24,376 bases of DNA from assembly GCA_946482385.1 (NCBI GenBank), contig CAMLRI010000001.1, positions 1 through 24,376 on the forward strand, given 5' to 3'. The stretch's first letter is position 1. The number at the start of each line of letters is the position of its first letter. Under the pieces are notes generated by a model, which was not told the origin of the DNA, searched no databases, and saw nothing but the letters and a program-made list of their open reading frames with translations. Made by a program: the position numbers and the translations under genes. This DNA is from an uncultured Cellvibrio sp. Its GTDB lineage: Bacteria; Pseudomonadota; Gammaproteobacteria; Pseudomonadales; Cellvibrionaceae. Below, piece after piece: positions 24,270 through 24,376 of this stretch.

Positions 24270-24303
24270 CCATAAGTGGTAAACAAATTTGCCTTATGGA
24301 TGC
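24266..24303. repeat. 11-bp perfect inverted repeat spanning the DoxX-family start codon
   Basis: GCATCCATAAG (24266-24276) and CTTATGGATGC (24293-24303) are perfect inverted repeats around 16 nt. On the minus strand the second arm contains the predicted ATG at 24269. It could be an RNA hairpin limiting translation, or a binding site for a regulator such as the neighbouring ECF/anti-sigma system. No T run follows, so a terminator is unlikely. Confidence 0.5.
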
Positions 24304-24319
24304 GGCAGCAGGGAATTTG

Positions 24320-24376
24320 TTACAGCCAGCGCCTCACCTTTTGCAGGTAAGCGCGGTAATCATCACCAAATTGTTG
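24320..24376 (-). CDS. Partial C-terminus, possible isoprenylcysteine-carboxyl-methyltransferase-like membrane protein
   Basis: The window edge cuts a minus-strand gene of which only 18 codons plus the stop are seen. The residues read QQFGDDYRAYLQKVRRWL. The FG-x-x-YRAYLxxVRRW pattern is typical of the C-terminus of membrane methyltransferases of the isoprenylcysteine carboxyl methyltransferase (ICMT/PEMT-like) family. It is in the same direction as the DoxX-family gene, with a 50-bp gap containing the inverted repeat. The fragment is too short to be sure. Confidence 0.5.
   Translation of the reverse strand, partial: QQFGDDYRAYLQKVRRWL

Overview
The window looks like chromosomal DNA of a gammaproteobacterium, most likely a Cellvibrio-type member of the Cellvibrionaceae. 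The reasons are the hfq-hflX-hflK-hflC-(yjeT)-hisZ-purA backbone typical of Pseudomonas-like gammaproteobacteria, an isomerase-type xylose operon under a Nudix-type regulator, and protein sequences close in style to plant-polysaccharide degraders. This assignment is from recognition only; no search was run. No tRNA, rRNA, CRISPR array, insertion sequence or integrase was seen.

Region 1 (1-6730, + strand) is housekeeping: the RNA chaperone Hfq, the ribosome-associated GTPase HflX, the membrane SPFH pair HflK/HflC that controls FtsH, a 61-residue membrane protein (YjeT/DUF2065), HisZ (regulatory subunit of the short-form HisG enzyme) and PurA, closed by a strong two-way terminator.

Region 2 (6799-12325) is a xylose module. 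A sugar/H+ symporter and a Nudix-related (NrtR-like) regulator with a degenerate Nudix box lie on the minus strand. The divergent xylB-xylA operon lies on the plus strand. A perfect 9+9 bp inverted repeat overlaps the predicted xylB -10 box and is the best candidate operator. The operon ends in a clear terminator.

Region 3 (12432-19322) is envelope-related. It holds an S41/PDZ protease lipoprotein, two divergent L,D-transpeptidases of different families (YkuD_2 type and YcbB/LdtD type), and a 741-residue divergent FtsZ/tubulin-superfamily GTPase. This last gene is the most unusual in the window. Nearly every nucleotide-binding loop of the FtsZ/tubulin fold can be traced in it, but it is much larger than FtsZ, has a long insertion between T1 and T3, and lies 120 bp downstream of a peptidoglycan cross-linking enzyme.

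Region 4 (19307-21922, - strand) is an ECF42-type sigma factor with a large C-terminal helical extension, followed by DUF1428, YCII/DGPF and GyrI-like small-molecule-binding proteins. A match to the promoter pattern I recall for ECF42 (TGTCGA, 17 bp, CGAC) lies between the sigma gene and the rest, suggesting that the sigma factor transcribes the three small genes.

Region 5 (22095-24376) has a flavodoxin-fold quinone/NAD(P)H oxidoreductase on the + strand. Converging on it is a minus-strand set: a partial methyltransferase-like C-terminus at the window edge, a DoxX-family membrane protein resembling HvfX of copper-RiPP clusters, an ECF sigma factor and an overlapping soluble zinc-finger anti-sigma factor.
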